From Kosakonia oryzendophytica (lineage in GTDB: Bacteria; Pseudomonadota; Gammaproteobacteria; Enterobacterales; Enterobacteriaceae), in NCBI RefSeq assembly GCF_900094925.1, contig NZ_FMAY01000004.1:186001-250000 (forward strand): a DNA stretch of 64,000 nucleotides. Reading direction: 5' to 3'. The translations under genes were made by a program, and so were the position numbers. This document shows, in pieces, positions 29,071 through 37,982 of this stretch. The notes below the pieces were generated by a model, which ran no database searches, was not told the DNA's origin, and worked only from the letters and a program-made list of their open reading frames with translations. The number at the start of each line of letters is the position of its first letter. Positions within the stretch are counted from its first letter, which is position 1.

Positions 29071-29499
29071 TCAGATAGGCTGCGTCATCAAGCCGACCGA
29101 CTTCACACCCGCGCTATGTAACAGGTTCAGCGCTTTAATGATTTCATCGTACGGCACGTCTTTAGCGCCGCCGATCAAGAACACGGTTTTCGGATTGGAT
29201 TGCAGGCGTCGCTGCGCCTCTGCAATCACCTGCTCTGGCGGTAGCTGATCCATACGATCTTTCTCTACCACCACGCTGTATTGCCCGACACCGGAAACCT
29301 CAATAATGACCGGAGGATCATCGTTGGTGCTGACCGTCTGCGACTGTGTCGCATCCGGCAGATCGACCTCAACGCTTTGCGTGATAATCGGTGCCGTCGC
29401 CATAAAAATCAGCAACAGCACCAGCAACACGTCCAGCAACGGTACAATGTTGATTTCGGACTTGAGGCCACGACTGCCCCGTCCACGCGATCTGGCCAT
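29071..29499 (-). CDS. tolR: Tol-Pal motor subunit TolR
   Basis: An ExbD-family inner-membrane protein of 142 residues that forms the proton-conducting stator with TolQ. A single span (about 17-38) contains the essential aspartate in VPLLDVLLVLLLIFM. The periplasmic domain binds peptidoglycan after a conformational change. It lies three bases after tolQ. Confidence 0.97.
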   Translation of the reverse strand: MARSRGRGSRGLKSEINIVPLLDVLLVLLLIFMATAPIITQSVEVDLPDATQSQTVSTNDDPPVIIEVSGVGQYSVVVEKDRMDQLPPEQVIAEAQRRLQSNPKTVFLIGGAKDVPYDEIIKALNLLHSAGVKSVGLMTQPI

Positions 29500-29502
29500 G
29501 GC

Positions 29503-30596
<1,094 letters not shown>

Positions 30597-30744
30597 TTTA
30601 CATCCCGGTAATGCAAAAAAAGTTAGAGCTTTTAAACTTCGCTACTATACGCGCGGGAAAGATGCTTTGGAATGGGTTCAAGTAAACGGAGAGTAAAAAT
30701 TTATGGGCTTTTGCAAGCCCATGAGGATAGCGGATATTTCTTAC

Positions 30745-31038
30745 TCAAAAGAAGAAAAAAAATAAACCAGCCAGTAATACCAGATCGGCAATCAGCGGGC
30801 AGAAAATCCCCTGCCAGTGAATCGCGCGTGGGCGAAAACCCACACCGTGGATCACCCCGGCGCACACTGCCCATATCAATAGCAGCCCGTGCCAGATTTC
30901 CAGTTCGCTGGTTTTGGCCGCGAATCGTGAAGGATCCCAAAAAATGCAGCCCGCCAGCAGTAATGCCATCACTAAGGAAAGGGCCCGAAGCGGGCCCTTA
31001 TCCATTACCGCATACAGTTTTGCGATAATGTTATCCAT
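30745..31038 (-). CDS. ybgE: Cyd operon membrane protein YbgE
   Basis: A 97-residue inner-membrane protein with about three hydrophobic segments, found downstream of cydABX in enterobacteria; it has no assigned activity. The ATG at 31038 overlaps the cydX stop by one base (TGATG), so its translation is likely coupled. The sequence RPRAIHWQGIFCPLIADLVL is close to E. coli. The C terminus ends in five phenylalanines encoded by an A-rich run (30748-30762). Confidence 0.92.
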   Translation of the reverse strand: MDNIIAKLYAVMDKGPLRALSLVMALLLAGCIFWDPSRFAAKTSELEIWHGLLLIWAVCAGVIHGVGFRPRAIHWQGIFCPLIADLVLLAGLFFFFF

Positions 31039-31151
31039 CAATGTTCTTCTTTCCCGGCTTTGGTCGCTTCAACGTGTTCCAGCGCCAGCGCGGTAATTAC
31101 TCCAAAAGCACAGGCAAGAAGCGTTCCTAAAATCCATGCGAAATACCACAT
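31038..31151 (-). CDS. cydX: Cytochrome bd-I oxidase small subunit CydX
   Basis: A 37-residue single-span subunit beginning MWYFAWILGTLLACAFGVIT and ending KAGKEEH. It is almost identical to E. coli CydX over the membrane span. It stabilises the haem site of cytochrome bd-I and is needed for full oxidase activity. It lies 14 bases after cydB, and its stop overlaps the ybgE start. Confidence 0.96.
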   Translation of the reverse strand: MWYFAWILGTLLACAFGVITALALEHVEATKAGKEEH

Positions 31152-31165
31152 ATTCTGCTCCTTAC

Positions 31166-32305
31166 TTAGTACATAGAGTGGGTATTGCTTTCAATGTGTT
31201 CTTTGGTGATACGACCGAACATTTTCCAGTAACACCAGATGGTGTAGAGCAGAACGATCGGCACGAACACCAGCGCCACATAGGTCATCAGGTTCAACGT
31301 CATCTGAGTGGATGTCGCATCCCACATGGTCAGGCTCGCATTCAGCATCGTGCTTGACGGCATGATGAACGGGAACATCGCAATGCCCGCAGTCAGGATG
31401 ATGCATGCCAGCGTCAGTGAAGAGAACACAAACGCCCAGGCGGCTTTATCCAGACGCGCAGTCAGCACCGTCAGCAGCGGCAACACAACACCCAGCGCTG
31501 GCACCAGCCACAGCACAGGTGCAGCTTTAAAGTTGGTCAGCCATGCACCAGCCTGCAACGCCACTTCTTTTTTCAGCGGGTTAGAGGCGGCATGATGATC
31601 GATGGCAGAGGTCACCACATAACCGTCAATGCCGTAAATCACCCAAACCCCAGCCAGTGCGAAGCAAACCAGCGTAACCAGTGCGGCAATCTGCGACGTT
31701 GCGCGCACACGTAAATGCAGTTCGCCCACGGTACGCATTTGCAGATAGGTTGCCCCCTGCGTCAGAATCATCGCCACGCTCACCACACCAGCCAGCAGAC
31801 CAAACGGGTTCAGCAGCTGGAAGAAGTTACCGGTATAGAACAGGCGCATATCGTTATCGAGGTGGAACGGCACGCCTTGCAGCAAGTTGCCAAACGCCAC
31901 GCCAATCACCAGTGGCGGCACGAAGCTACCAATGAAAATGCCCCAGTCCCACATGCCGCGCCAGCGATTGTCTTCAATCTTCGAACGGTAATCAAAACCG
32001 ACCGGACGGAAGAACAATGACGCCAGTACGAGGATCATCGCCACATAGAAACCGGAGAAAGCCGCAGCGTAAACCATCGGCCAGGCGGCAAACAGCGCGC
32101 CGCCTGCGGTGATAAGCCATACCTGGTTGCCGTCCCAGTGCGGTGCAATGGAGTTAATCATCACACGGCGTTCGGTGTCGCCACGACCCAGGATGCGGGT
32201 CAACATGCCCACGCCCATGTCGAAGCCGTCGGTGACCGCAAAGCCAATCAGCAGAATGCCGACCAGCAGCCACCAGATAAAACGCAATACTTCATAATCA
32301 ATCAT
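31166..32305 (-). CDS. cydB: Cytochrome bd-I ubiquinol oxidase subunit II CydB
   Basis: A 379-residue inner-membrane subunit, the pseudo-symmetric partner of CydA, with about nine spans. It begins MIDYEVLRFIWWLLVGILL and carries the conserved DGFDMGVGML motif. The complex reduces O2 with high affinity under low oxygen. It lies 15 bases after cydA. Confidence 0.98.
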   Translation of the reverse strand: MIDYEVLRFIWWLLVGILLIGFAVTDGFDMGVGMLTRILGRGDTERRVMINSIAPHWDGNQVWLITAGGALFAAWPMVYAAAFSGFYVAMILVLASLFFRPVGFDYRSKIEDNRWRGMWDWGIFIGSFVPPLVIGVAFGNLLQGVPFHLDNDMRLFYTGNFFQLLNPFGLLAGVVSVAMILTQGATYLQMRTVGELHLRVRATSQIAALVTLVCFALAGVWVIYGIDGYVVTSAIDHHAASNPLKKEVALQAGAWLTNFKAAPVLWLVPALGVVLPLLTVLTARLDKAAWAFVFSSLTLACIILTAGIAMFPFIMPSSTMLNASLTMWDATSTQMTLNLMTYVALVFVPIVLLYTIWCYWKMFGRITKEHIESNTHSMY

Positions 32306-32320
32306 TTGACGACTCCTGTC

Positions 32321-33889
32321 TTAGCGTGCCGGCTGAGAAGCCACGGTGGACTGCTCGTAGTGATAGCGACCTGTTTTCAGGCTGCTCGGCCCAAGGCGAG
32401 CAAATTTGAACATCAGGAACACTTCCGCCACCATAAACAGCGTATAGAGGCCGCAAATCAGAATCATTGAGAACAGCAGATCGCCAACGGTTAACGACGA
32501 GTTAGCGACAGCGGTCGGCAGAACCTCACCAATCGCCCATGGCTGACGACCATACTCGGCCACAAACCAGCCTGCTTCGATGGCGATCCAGGGCAGCGGA
32601 ATACCGTACAGCGCCGCGCGCAGGAGCCATTTTTTCTCACCGATGCGGTTACGAATCACGGTCCAGAACGAGATACCGATAATCAGCAGCATCAGTACGC
32701 CACATGCCACCATCAGGCGGAAGGCGAAATAGAGCGGTGCAACACGGGGGATAGAATCCTTGGTTGCCTGCTGGATCTGCGCATCAGTCGCGTCAGTCAC
32801 GTTCGGGGTATAGCGTTTCAGTAACAGACCATAACCGAGGTCTTTCTTCACGTTATTGAACTGATCGCGAACGGCCTGATCGGTCGTGCCGGCACGCAGT
32901 TGCTCCAGCAACTGGTACGCTTTCATACCGTTACGGATGCGTTCTTCATGCTGCACCATCAGATCTTTCAGACCAATGACCGGGGTATCTACCGAACGAG
33001 TGGCAATAATCCCCAACGCATAAGGGATCTGGATAGCGAATTTGTTTTCTTGCTTATCCTGGTCAGGAAGACCAAACAGCGTAAAGGCTGCCGGCGCTGG
33101 CTGGGTTTCCCATTCAGCTTCGATAGCGGCCAGTTTGGTTTTCTGCACGTCGCCCATTTCATAACCGGATTCGTCACCCAGTACGATAACGGACAGCACC
33201 GCCGCCATACCGAAGCTGGCTGCAATAGCAAAGGAGCGCTTAGCAAATGCGATGTCGCGACCACGCAGCAGGTAGTAGGAGCTAATACCCAGGATAAAGA
33301 TGGCACCACAGGTGTAGCCCGAAGCCACAGTGTGAACAAATTTCACCTGCGCAACCGGGTTAAGCACCAGTTCGGCAAAGCTCACCATTTCCATGCGCAT
33401 GGTTTCAAAGTTGAAATCAGAGGCGACAGGGTTCTGCATCCAGCCGTTGGCGACCAGGATCCACAACGCGGACAAGTTGGAGCCGAGTGCGACCAGCCAG
33501 GTCACTGCCATATGCTGCACTTTGCCCAGACGATCCCAACCGAAGAAGAACAGACCTACAAATGTGGATTCGAGGAAGAAGGCCATCAGACCTTCAATGG
33601 CCAGCGGCGCACCGAAGATATCCCCAACATAGTGAGAATAGTAAGACCAGTTAGTCCCGAACTGGAACTCCATAGTCAGACCGGTTGCCACGCCCAGTGC
33701 GAAGTTGATACCAAACAACTTGCCCCAGAACTTGGTCATATCTTTATAAATCTGTTTGCCGGAAAGGACGTAGACCGTTTCCATAATGGCCAGCAGGAAC
33801 GCCATACCGAGCGTCAGTGGCACAAACAGGAAGTGGTACATCGCGGTCAAGGCAAACTGTAAGCGCGACAGTTCGACTATATCTAACAT
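32321..33889 (-). CDS. cydA: Cytochrome bd-I ubiquinol oxidase subunit I CydA
   Basis: The haem-bearing subunit, 522 residues, with haem b595 ligand H19, haem b558 ligands in the conserved VHTVASG (about 186) and M393 region, E99 in the oxygen-site helix ([12 protein letters not shown]), and a long Q-loop for quinol. The ATG at 33889 is chosen because it sits five bases after GGAG; a second ATG directly upstream has poor spacing. First gene of cydABX-ybgE; the 643-base stretch ahead of it (to the suc terminator) carries an FNR site. Confidence 0.97.
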   Translation of the reverse strand: MLDIVELSRLQFALTAMYHFLFVPLTLGMAFLLAIMETVYVLSGKQIYKDMTKFWGKLFGINFALGVATGLTMEFQFGTNWSYYSHYVGDIFGAPLAIEGLMAFFLESTFVGLFFFGWDRLGKVQHMAVTWLVALGSNLSALWILVANGWMQNPVASDFNFETMRMEMVSFAELVLNPVAQVKFVHTVASGYTCGAIFILGISSYYLLRGRDIAFAKRSFAIAASFGMAAVLSVIVLGDESGYEMGDVQKTKLAAIEAEWETQPAPAAFTLFGLPDQDKQENKFAIQIPYALGIIATRSVDTPVIGLKDLMVQHEERIRNGMKAYQLLEQLRAGTTDQAVRDQFNNVKKDLGYGLLLKRYTPNVTDATDAQIQQATKDSIPRVAPLYFAFRLMVACGVLMLLIIGISFWTVIRNRIGEKKWLLRAALYGIPLPWIAIEAGWFVAEYGRQPWAIGEVLPTAVANSSLTVGDLLFSMILICGLYTLFMVAEVFLMFKFARLGPSSLKTGRYHYEQSTVASQPAR

Positions 33890-34532
33890 CATGACTCCTT
33901 GCTCATCGCATGAAGACTCCGAGAGTAAACCCCAAGGTGAGGTTCACACGCATGCCCCAATACAAATTTGTTGCACCCTTTTAATCACCATCCTGAAAAG
34001 CGTGGACGATGAATGAAACAAGTTACAACCAGGTTAAGAAAAAAATCTAATTGATCTCTCGAATATATTACTCCGCAAAACCCTTACAATAAAAAGGTTT
34101 TTATTGCCTTTGTTTTACGTTTTTCGACAGTGATCAATTTATAGCGAATTTACCACTTTTCATCCAATTTGATCGGCGACAATTTAACGATTTTTGATGT
34201 TTTTTCCAAGCTTTTAAATATTGATTTAAATCAATATTATCTCGCTCTGTTAATTTTGTATATATCGTGTCTGCACCGTAAAAATCATGTTAATGACATG
34301 TTCATTTTAACGTCATTAATGGTTATCAATAGGCGAATAAAGATAAATATTGGCGAGGTAATTTAACGTTTGTCAGAAAGGGATAATGAAACGTCTCAGG
34401 TGTTATTTCATGGAATAATGAACCTTCCACTTATTCACCTTTGTGCTGATTTCACAATTATTTCACTTATTTAATTAACATGCTTAACACCACGAAGTGA
34501 TTATTTGAAAAAGCACACTGTCATTATCATGC
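33890..34532. promoter_or_regulatory. cydA upstream regulatory region (AT-rich, no gene)
   Basis: These 643 bases lie between cydA and the suc terminator. They have no credible gene but a pronounced AT-rich stretch (about 34010-34500). In E. coli the main cydA promoter starts about 290 bases before the gene and is controlled by ArcA and FNR. The FNR box here (34222-34235) is about 340 bases upstream of the ATG, which would put it near -53 of such a promoter. E. coli has the mngRAB genes in this interval; here they are absent. Confidence 0.7.
34222..34235. promoter_or_regulatory. FNR box upstream of cydA
   Basis: TTGATTTAAATCAA is a perfect match to the FNR consensus TTGAT-N4-ATCAA. Its position fits the distal FNR site of E. 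coli cydAB, where FNR represses under strict anaerobiosis while ArcA activates under low oxygen. The assignment to a promoter is inferred from distance. Confidence 0.8.
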
Positions 34533-34558
34533 AAAAAAAGGCCGCTACGGGAGCGGCC
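34533..34558 (-). terminator. Terminator of the sdh-suc operon
   Basis: GGCCGCT (34540-34546) and AGCGGCC (34552-34558) form a stem with a 5-base loop. Leftward transcription meets seven Ts (complement of 34533-34539) after it. It ends the sucABCD transcript 48 bases after sucD. Confidence 0.93.
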
Positions 34559-34605
34559 AACCATGTCGAAATGGATTTTCTGCTCCCTAAAGGGAGCTAT
34601 AGATT
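34533..34605 (-). ncRNA. sdhX: Possible 3'UTR-derived small RNA SdhX
   Basis: In E. coli and Salmonella the 3' end of the sdhCDAB-sucABCD mRNA is processed by RNase E to the Hfq-dependent sRNA SdhX (RybD), which downregulates ackA. The matching interval here is the 73 bases after sucD. It ends in a strong Rho-independent hairpin with a U7 tail of the Hfq-binding type, and a second small hairpin (CTCCCTAAAGGGAG) lies near 34584-34597. I identify it by position and structure only; the seed sequence was not compared. Confidence 0.35.
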
Positions 34606-35475
34606 TTACTTAATAACCGATTTCAGCGCTTCGCCGATGTCCGCCAGGCTGCGAACGGTTTTCACGCCTGCGGCTTCCAGCGCAGCAAATTTCTCATCTG
34701 CCGTGCCTTTCCCCCCTGCGATGATCGCCCCTGCGTGGCCCATACGCTTGCCTTTCGGCGCGGTGACACCCGCAATGTAGCCAACAACCGGTTTGGTCAC
34801 GTGATCTTTGATATACGCAGCCGCTTCTTCTTCCGCACTACCACCGATTTCACCGATCATAACGATGGCTTCCGTCTGCGGATCGTCCTGGAAGAGTTTC
34901 AGGATATCGATAAAGTTGGAGCCCGGGATCGGGTCACCGCCGATGCCGACACAGGTAGACTGGCCGAAGCCGTAATCTGTGGTCTGTTTTACCGCTTCAT
35001 AGGTCAGCGTACCGGAGCGGGAAACAATGCCCACTTTCCCCGGCTGGTGAATGTGGCCTGGCATAATGCCGATTTTGCACTCGCCTGGGGTGATCACACC
35101 CGGGCAGTTCGGCCCAATCATACGTACGCCAGCTTCATCCAGTTTCACTTTCACCGTCAGCATATCCAGCGTCGGGATGCCTTCAGTAATGGTGATGATC
35201 AGTTTGATGCCCGCATCGATAGCTTCGAGGATCGAGTCTTTACAGAATGGCGCCGGAACGTAAATCACACTCGCGGTTGCGCCGGTGGCTTCAACGGCTT
35301 CGCGCACGGTGTTAAATACGGGTAACCCCAGATGCGTGGTGCCGCCTTTACCCGGCGTTACACCGCCAACCATCTGCGTACCATAAGCGATGGCCTGCTC
35401 GGAGTGGAAAGTTCCCTGGCTGCCGGTGAAACCCTGGCAGATCACTTTGGTGTTCTTATCAATCAAAACAGACAT
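34606..35475 (-). CDS. sucD: Succinyl-CoA synthetase alpha subunit SucD
   Basis: Catalyses, with SucC, the conversion of succinyl-CoA to succinate with ATP or GTP formation through a phosphohistidine. It has 289 residues, with the phosphorylated histidine at 247 (counting Met) in [15 protein letters not shown] and the CoA-binding Rossmann region [13 protein letters not shown]. Its start overlaps the sucC stop by one base (TAATG). Confidence 0.98.
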   Translation of the reverse strand: MSVLIDKNTKVICQGFTGSQGTFHSEQAIAYGTQMVGGVTPGKGGTTHLGLPVFNTVREAVEATGATASVIYVPAPFCKDSILEAIDAGIKLIITITEGIPTLDMLTVKVKLDEAGVRMIGPNCPGVITPGECKIGIMPGHIHQPGKVGIVSRSGTLTYEAVKQTTDYGFGQSTCVGIGGDPIPGSNFIDILKLFQDDPQTEAIVMIGEIGGSAEEEAAAYIKDHVTKPVVGYIAGVTAPKGKRMGHAGAIIAGGKGTADEKFAALEAAGVKTVRSLADIGEALKSVIK

Positions 35476-36641
35476 TATTTCCCCTCCACTGCGGCAACAA
35501 CCTGCTGTGCTGCATCCGTCAGACTTTTCGCTGCAATAATATTCAGACCACTGTCCGCCAGACGTTTTGCGCCCAGCTCAGCGTTGTTGCCTTCCAGACG
35601 CACAACGACAGGCACATTTACGCCAACCTCTTCAACCGCACCGATAATACCGTCGGCAATCAGGTCGCAACGCACAATGCCGCCGAAAATGTTCACCAGC
35701 ACCGCTTTTACGTTCTCATCAGAGAGGATGATTTTAAACGCTTCGGTAACGCGTTCTTTCGTCGCACCGCCACCCACGTCGAGGAAGTTTGCCGGTTCGC
35801 CGCCGTGCAGTTTAACGATGTCCATGGTGCCCATGGCCAGGCCCGCGCCGTTAACCATGCAGCCGATGTTGCCATCCAGCGCGACGTAGTTCAGTTCCCA
35901 GTGCGCCGCCTGTGCTTCACGCGGGTCTTCCTGCGACTGGTCGCGCATTTCGCGCAGTTCCGGCTGGCGGAACAGTGCGTTGCCATCAGCACCCAGTTTG
36001 CCATCGAGGCAAATCAGGTCACCCTGTTTGGTGATAACCAACGGGTTGATTTCAATCAACGCCAGGTCGCGCTCAAGGAAAATGGTCGCCAGGCCCATGA
36101 AAATTTTGGTGAACTGCTGAACCTGTTTGCCTTCCAGACCCAGTTTGAACGCCAGCTCACGGCCCTGATACGGCATCGGACCGGTCAGCGGATCAATCGT
36201 CGTTTTGTGGATCAGGTGCGGGGTCTCTTCCGCCACTTTCTCGATTTCCACGCCACCTTCTGTTGAAGCCATGAACACCACACGACGGGAGCTACGGTCA
36301 ACAACCGCACCCAGATACAGCTCTTTACCGATATCGGTCGCCGCTTCCACCAGAATCTGGTTGACCGGCTGGCCATTCGCGTCTGTTTGGTAGGTTACCA
36401 GGCGTTTACCCAGCCAGTTTTCCGCAAATGCGCGAATATCTTCTTTGCTGTTGACGACTTTTACGCCGCCCGCTTTACCACGGCCACCCGCATGGACCTG
36501 GCATTTTACAACCCAGGGGCCAGCGCCGATTTTGGAGGCCGCTTCTTCTGCTTCACGCGGGGTATTGCAGGCGTAACCAACCGGAGTCGGCAGGCCTGAC
36601 CGGGCAAAAAGCTGTTTCGCCTGATACTCGTGTAAGTTCAT
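35475..36641 (-). CDS. sucC: Succinyl-CoA synthetase beta subunit SucC
   Basis: The nucleotide-binding subunit, 388 residues, with an ATP-grasp domain in the N-terminal half ([16 protein letters not shown] near 47-62) and the C-terminal CoA-ligase domain with [14 protein letters not shown]. Coupled to sucD by one overlapping base. A 100-base gap with a strong inverted repeat separates it from sucB. Confidence 0.98.
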   Translation of the reverse strand: MNLHEYQAKQLFARSGLPTPVGYACNTPREAEEAASKIGAGPWVVKCQVHAGGRGKAGGVKVVNSKEDIRAFAENWLGKRLVTYQTDANGQPVNQILVEAATDIGKELYLGAVVDRSSRRVVFMASTEGGVEIEKVAEETPHLIHKTTIDPLTGPMPYQGRELAFKLGLEGKQVQQFTKIFMGLATIFLERDLALIEINPLVITKQGDLICLDGKLGADGNALFRQPELREMRDQSQEDPREAQAAHWELNYVALDGNIGCMVNGAGLAMGTMDIVKLHGGEPANFLDVGGGATKERVTEAFKIILSDENVKAVLVNIFGGIVRCDLIADGIIGAVEEVGVNVPVVVRLEGNNAELGAKRLADSGLNIIAAKSLTDAAQQVVAAVEGK

Positions 36642-36711
36642 GTGTTCTATCCATCCTTCATTTAATTTGTCACGCCGGATGACGGCTTACAAAGCAGGTG
36701 TTCGTTATAAA

Positions 36712-36732
36712 CCCGGTGAACATGTCACCGGG
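36712..36732. other. Inverted repeat in the sucB-sucC gap
   Basis: CCCGGTGA (36712-36719) pairs perfectly with TCACCGGG (36725-36732) around a 5-base loop. On the leftward transcript it is followed by TTTATAACG rather than a T-run. It could lower read-through or protect mRNA ends between sucB and sucC, giving differential expression. Confidence 0.5.
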
Positions 36733-36741
36733 CAAAGGACA

Positions 36742-37968
36742 CTACACGTCCAGCAGCAGACGCGTTGGATCTTCCAGCAACTCTTTAATCGCCACCAGGA
36801 AGCCAACGGATTCGCGGCCATCAATCAGGCGGTGATCGTAAGAGAGCGCCAGGTACATCATTGGCAGGATTTCAACCTTGCCATCCACCGCCATCGGGCG
36901 ATCTTTGATGGCATGCATGCCGAGGATTGCGCTCTGCGGCGGGTTGATAATCGGCGTAGACATCAGGGAGCCAAACACACCGCCGTTGGTAATGGTGAAG
37001 TTACCGCCAGTCAGGTCCTCAACGGTCAGTTTGCCATCGCGGCCTTTCACCGCCAGCTCTTTGATTTTCTTCTCGATGTCCGCCATACCCAGCGTATCCA
37101 CATCACGCAGCACCGGCGTTACCAGGCCACGCGGCGTAGAGACCGCCATACTGACGTCGAAATAGTTGTGATACACAACATCATCGCCATCAATGGATGC
37201 GTTCACTTCCGGGTAGCGTTTCAGCGCTTCAACCACGGCTTTCACGTAGAACGACATAAAGCCCAGACGGATACCGTGACGTTTCTCGAACGCGTCACCG
37301 TACTGCTTACGCAGATCCATGATGGGTTTCATGTTGACTTCGTTAAAGGTGGTCAGCATCGCGGTGGAGTTTTTCGCTTCCAGCAGACGCTCAGCCACGC
37401 GTTTACGCAGACGGGTCATCGGCACGCGTTTTTCGGTGCGGCCAGCCAGTTGCGGTGCCGGAGCGCTGACCGGAGCAGCAGCCGGTTTACTCTCTTCTTT
37501 CTTCGCCGGGGCTTTCGCCAGATGTTTTTCCACATCTTCACGAGTGATACGACCGCCCACGCCGGAGCCGGTGATCGCACTGGCTTCAAGGTTGTGTTCA
37601 GCCAGCAGACGACGAATGGCCGGGCTCAATGCATCATTAGTTTGCTCTTCCAGCGATGCCTGCTGGCGCTGCGCGGGGGTAGACTCTTTGGCTTCCGATT
37701 TGGCGCTGCTCTCTTTGCCAGAGCTGTTGCCTTCACGCAGGCGACCCAGGATCTGACGCGAGGTAACCGTAGTTCCCTCATCTTCCAGTACCGCATCCAG
37801 GATGCCGTCCGCCGACGCCGGTACTTCCAGTACCACTTTGTCAGTCTCGATTTCTACCAGTACTTCATCGCGTTGGACGCTATCGCCCGGTTTTTTGTGC
37901 CAGGTTGCAACAGTCGCATCAGCAACGGACTCAGGCAGGTCGGGAACAAGAATATCTACGCTACTCAT
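36742..37968 (-). CDS. sucB: 2-oxoglutarate dehydrogenase E2, dihydrolipoyl succinyltransferase SucB
   Basis: Transfers the succinyl group to CoA in the core of the 2-oxoglutarate dehydrogenase complex. It has 408 residues: an N-terminal lipoyl domain with the modified lysine K44 ([11 protein letters not shown]), a Ser/Glu-rich linker, a peripheral-subunit binding domain ([18 protein letters not shown]) and a catalytic domain ending in the [11 protein letters not shown] active-site motif. It lies 14 bases after sucA. Confidence 0.98.
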   Translation of the reverse strand: MSSVDILVPDLPESVADATVATWHKKPGDSVQRDEVLVEIETDKVVLEVPASADGILDAVLEDEGTTVTSRQILGRLREGNSSGKESSAKSEAKESTPAQRQQASLEEQTNDALSPAIRRLLAEHNLEASAITGSGVGGRITREDVEKHLAKAPAKKEESKPAAAPVSAPAPQLAGRTEKRVPMTRLRKRVAERLLEAKNSTAMLTTFNEVNMKPIMDLRKQYGDAFEKRHGIRLGFMSFYVKAVVEALKRYPEVNASIDGDDVVYHNYFDVSMAVSTPRGLVTPVLRDVDTLGMADIEKKIKELAVKGRDGKLTVEDLTGGNFTITNGGVFGSLMSTPIINPPQSAILGMHAIKDRPMAVDGKVEILPMMYLALSYDHRLIDGRESVGFLVAIKELLEDPTRLLLDV

Positions 37969-37982
37969 TATTTATCCTTTAT

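Noticed and set aside
32900-33862. 320-codon frame antisense to cydA
   Set aside because: Shadow of cydA; low-complexity His/Gln content.
34169-34366. 65-codon frame in the AT-rich cydA upstream region
   Set aside because: Begins with TTG without a ribosome-binding site; AT-rich composition unlike neighbours; overlaps the FNR box region.
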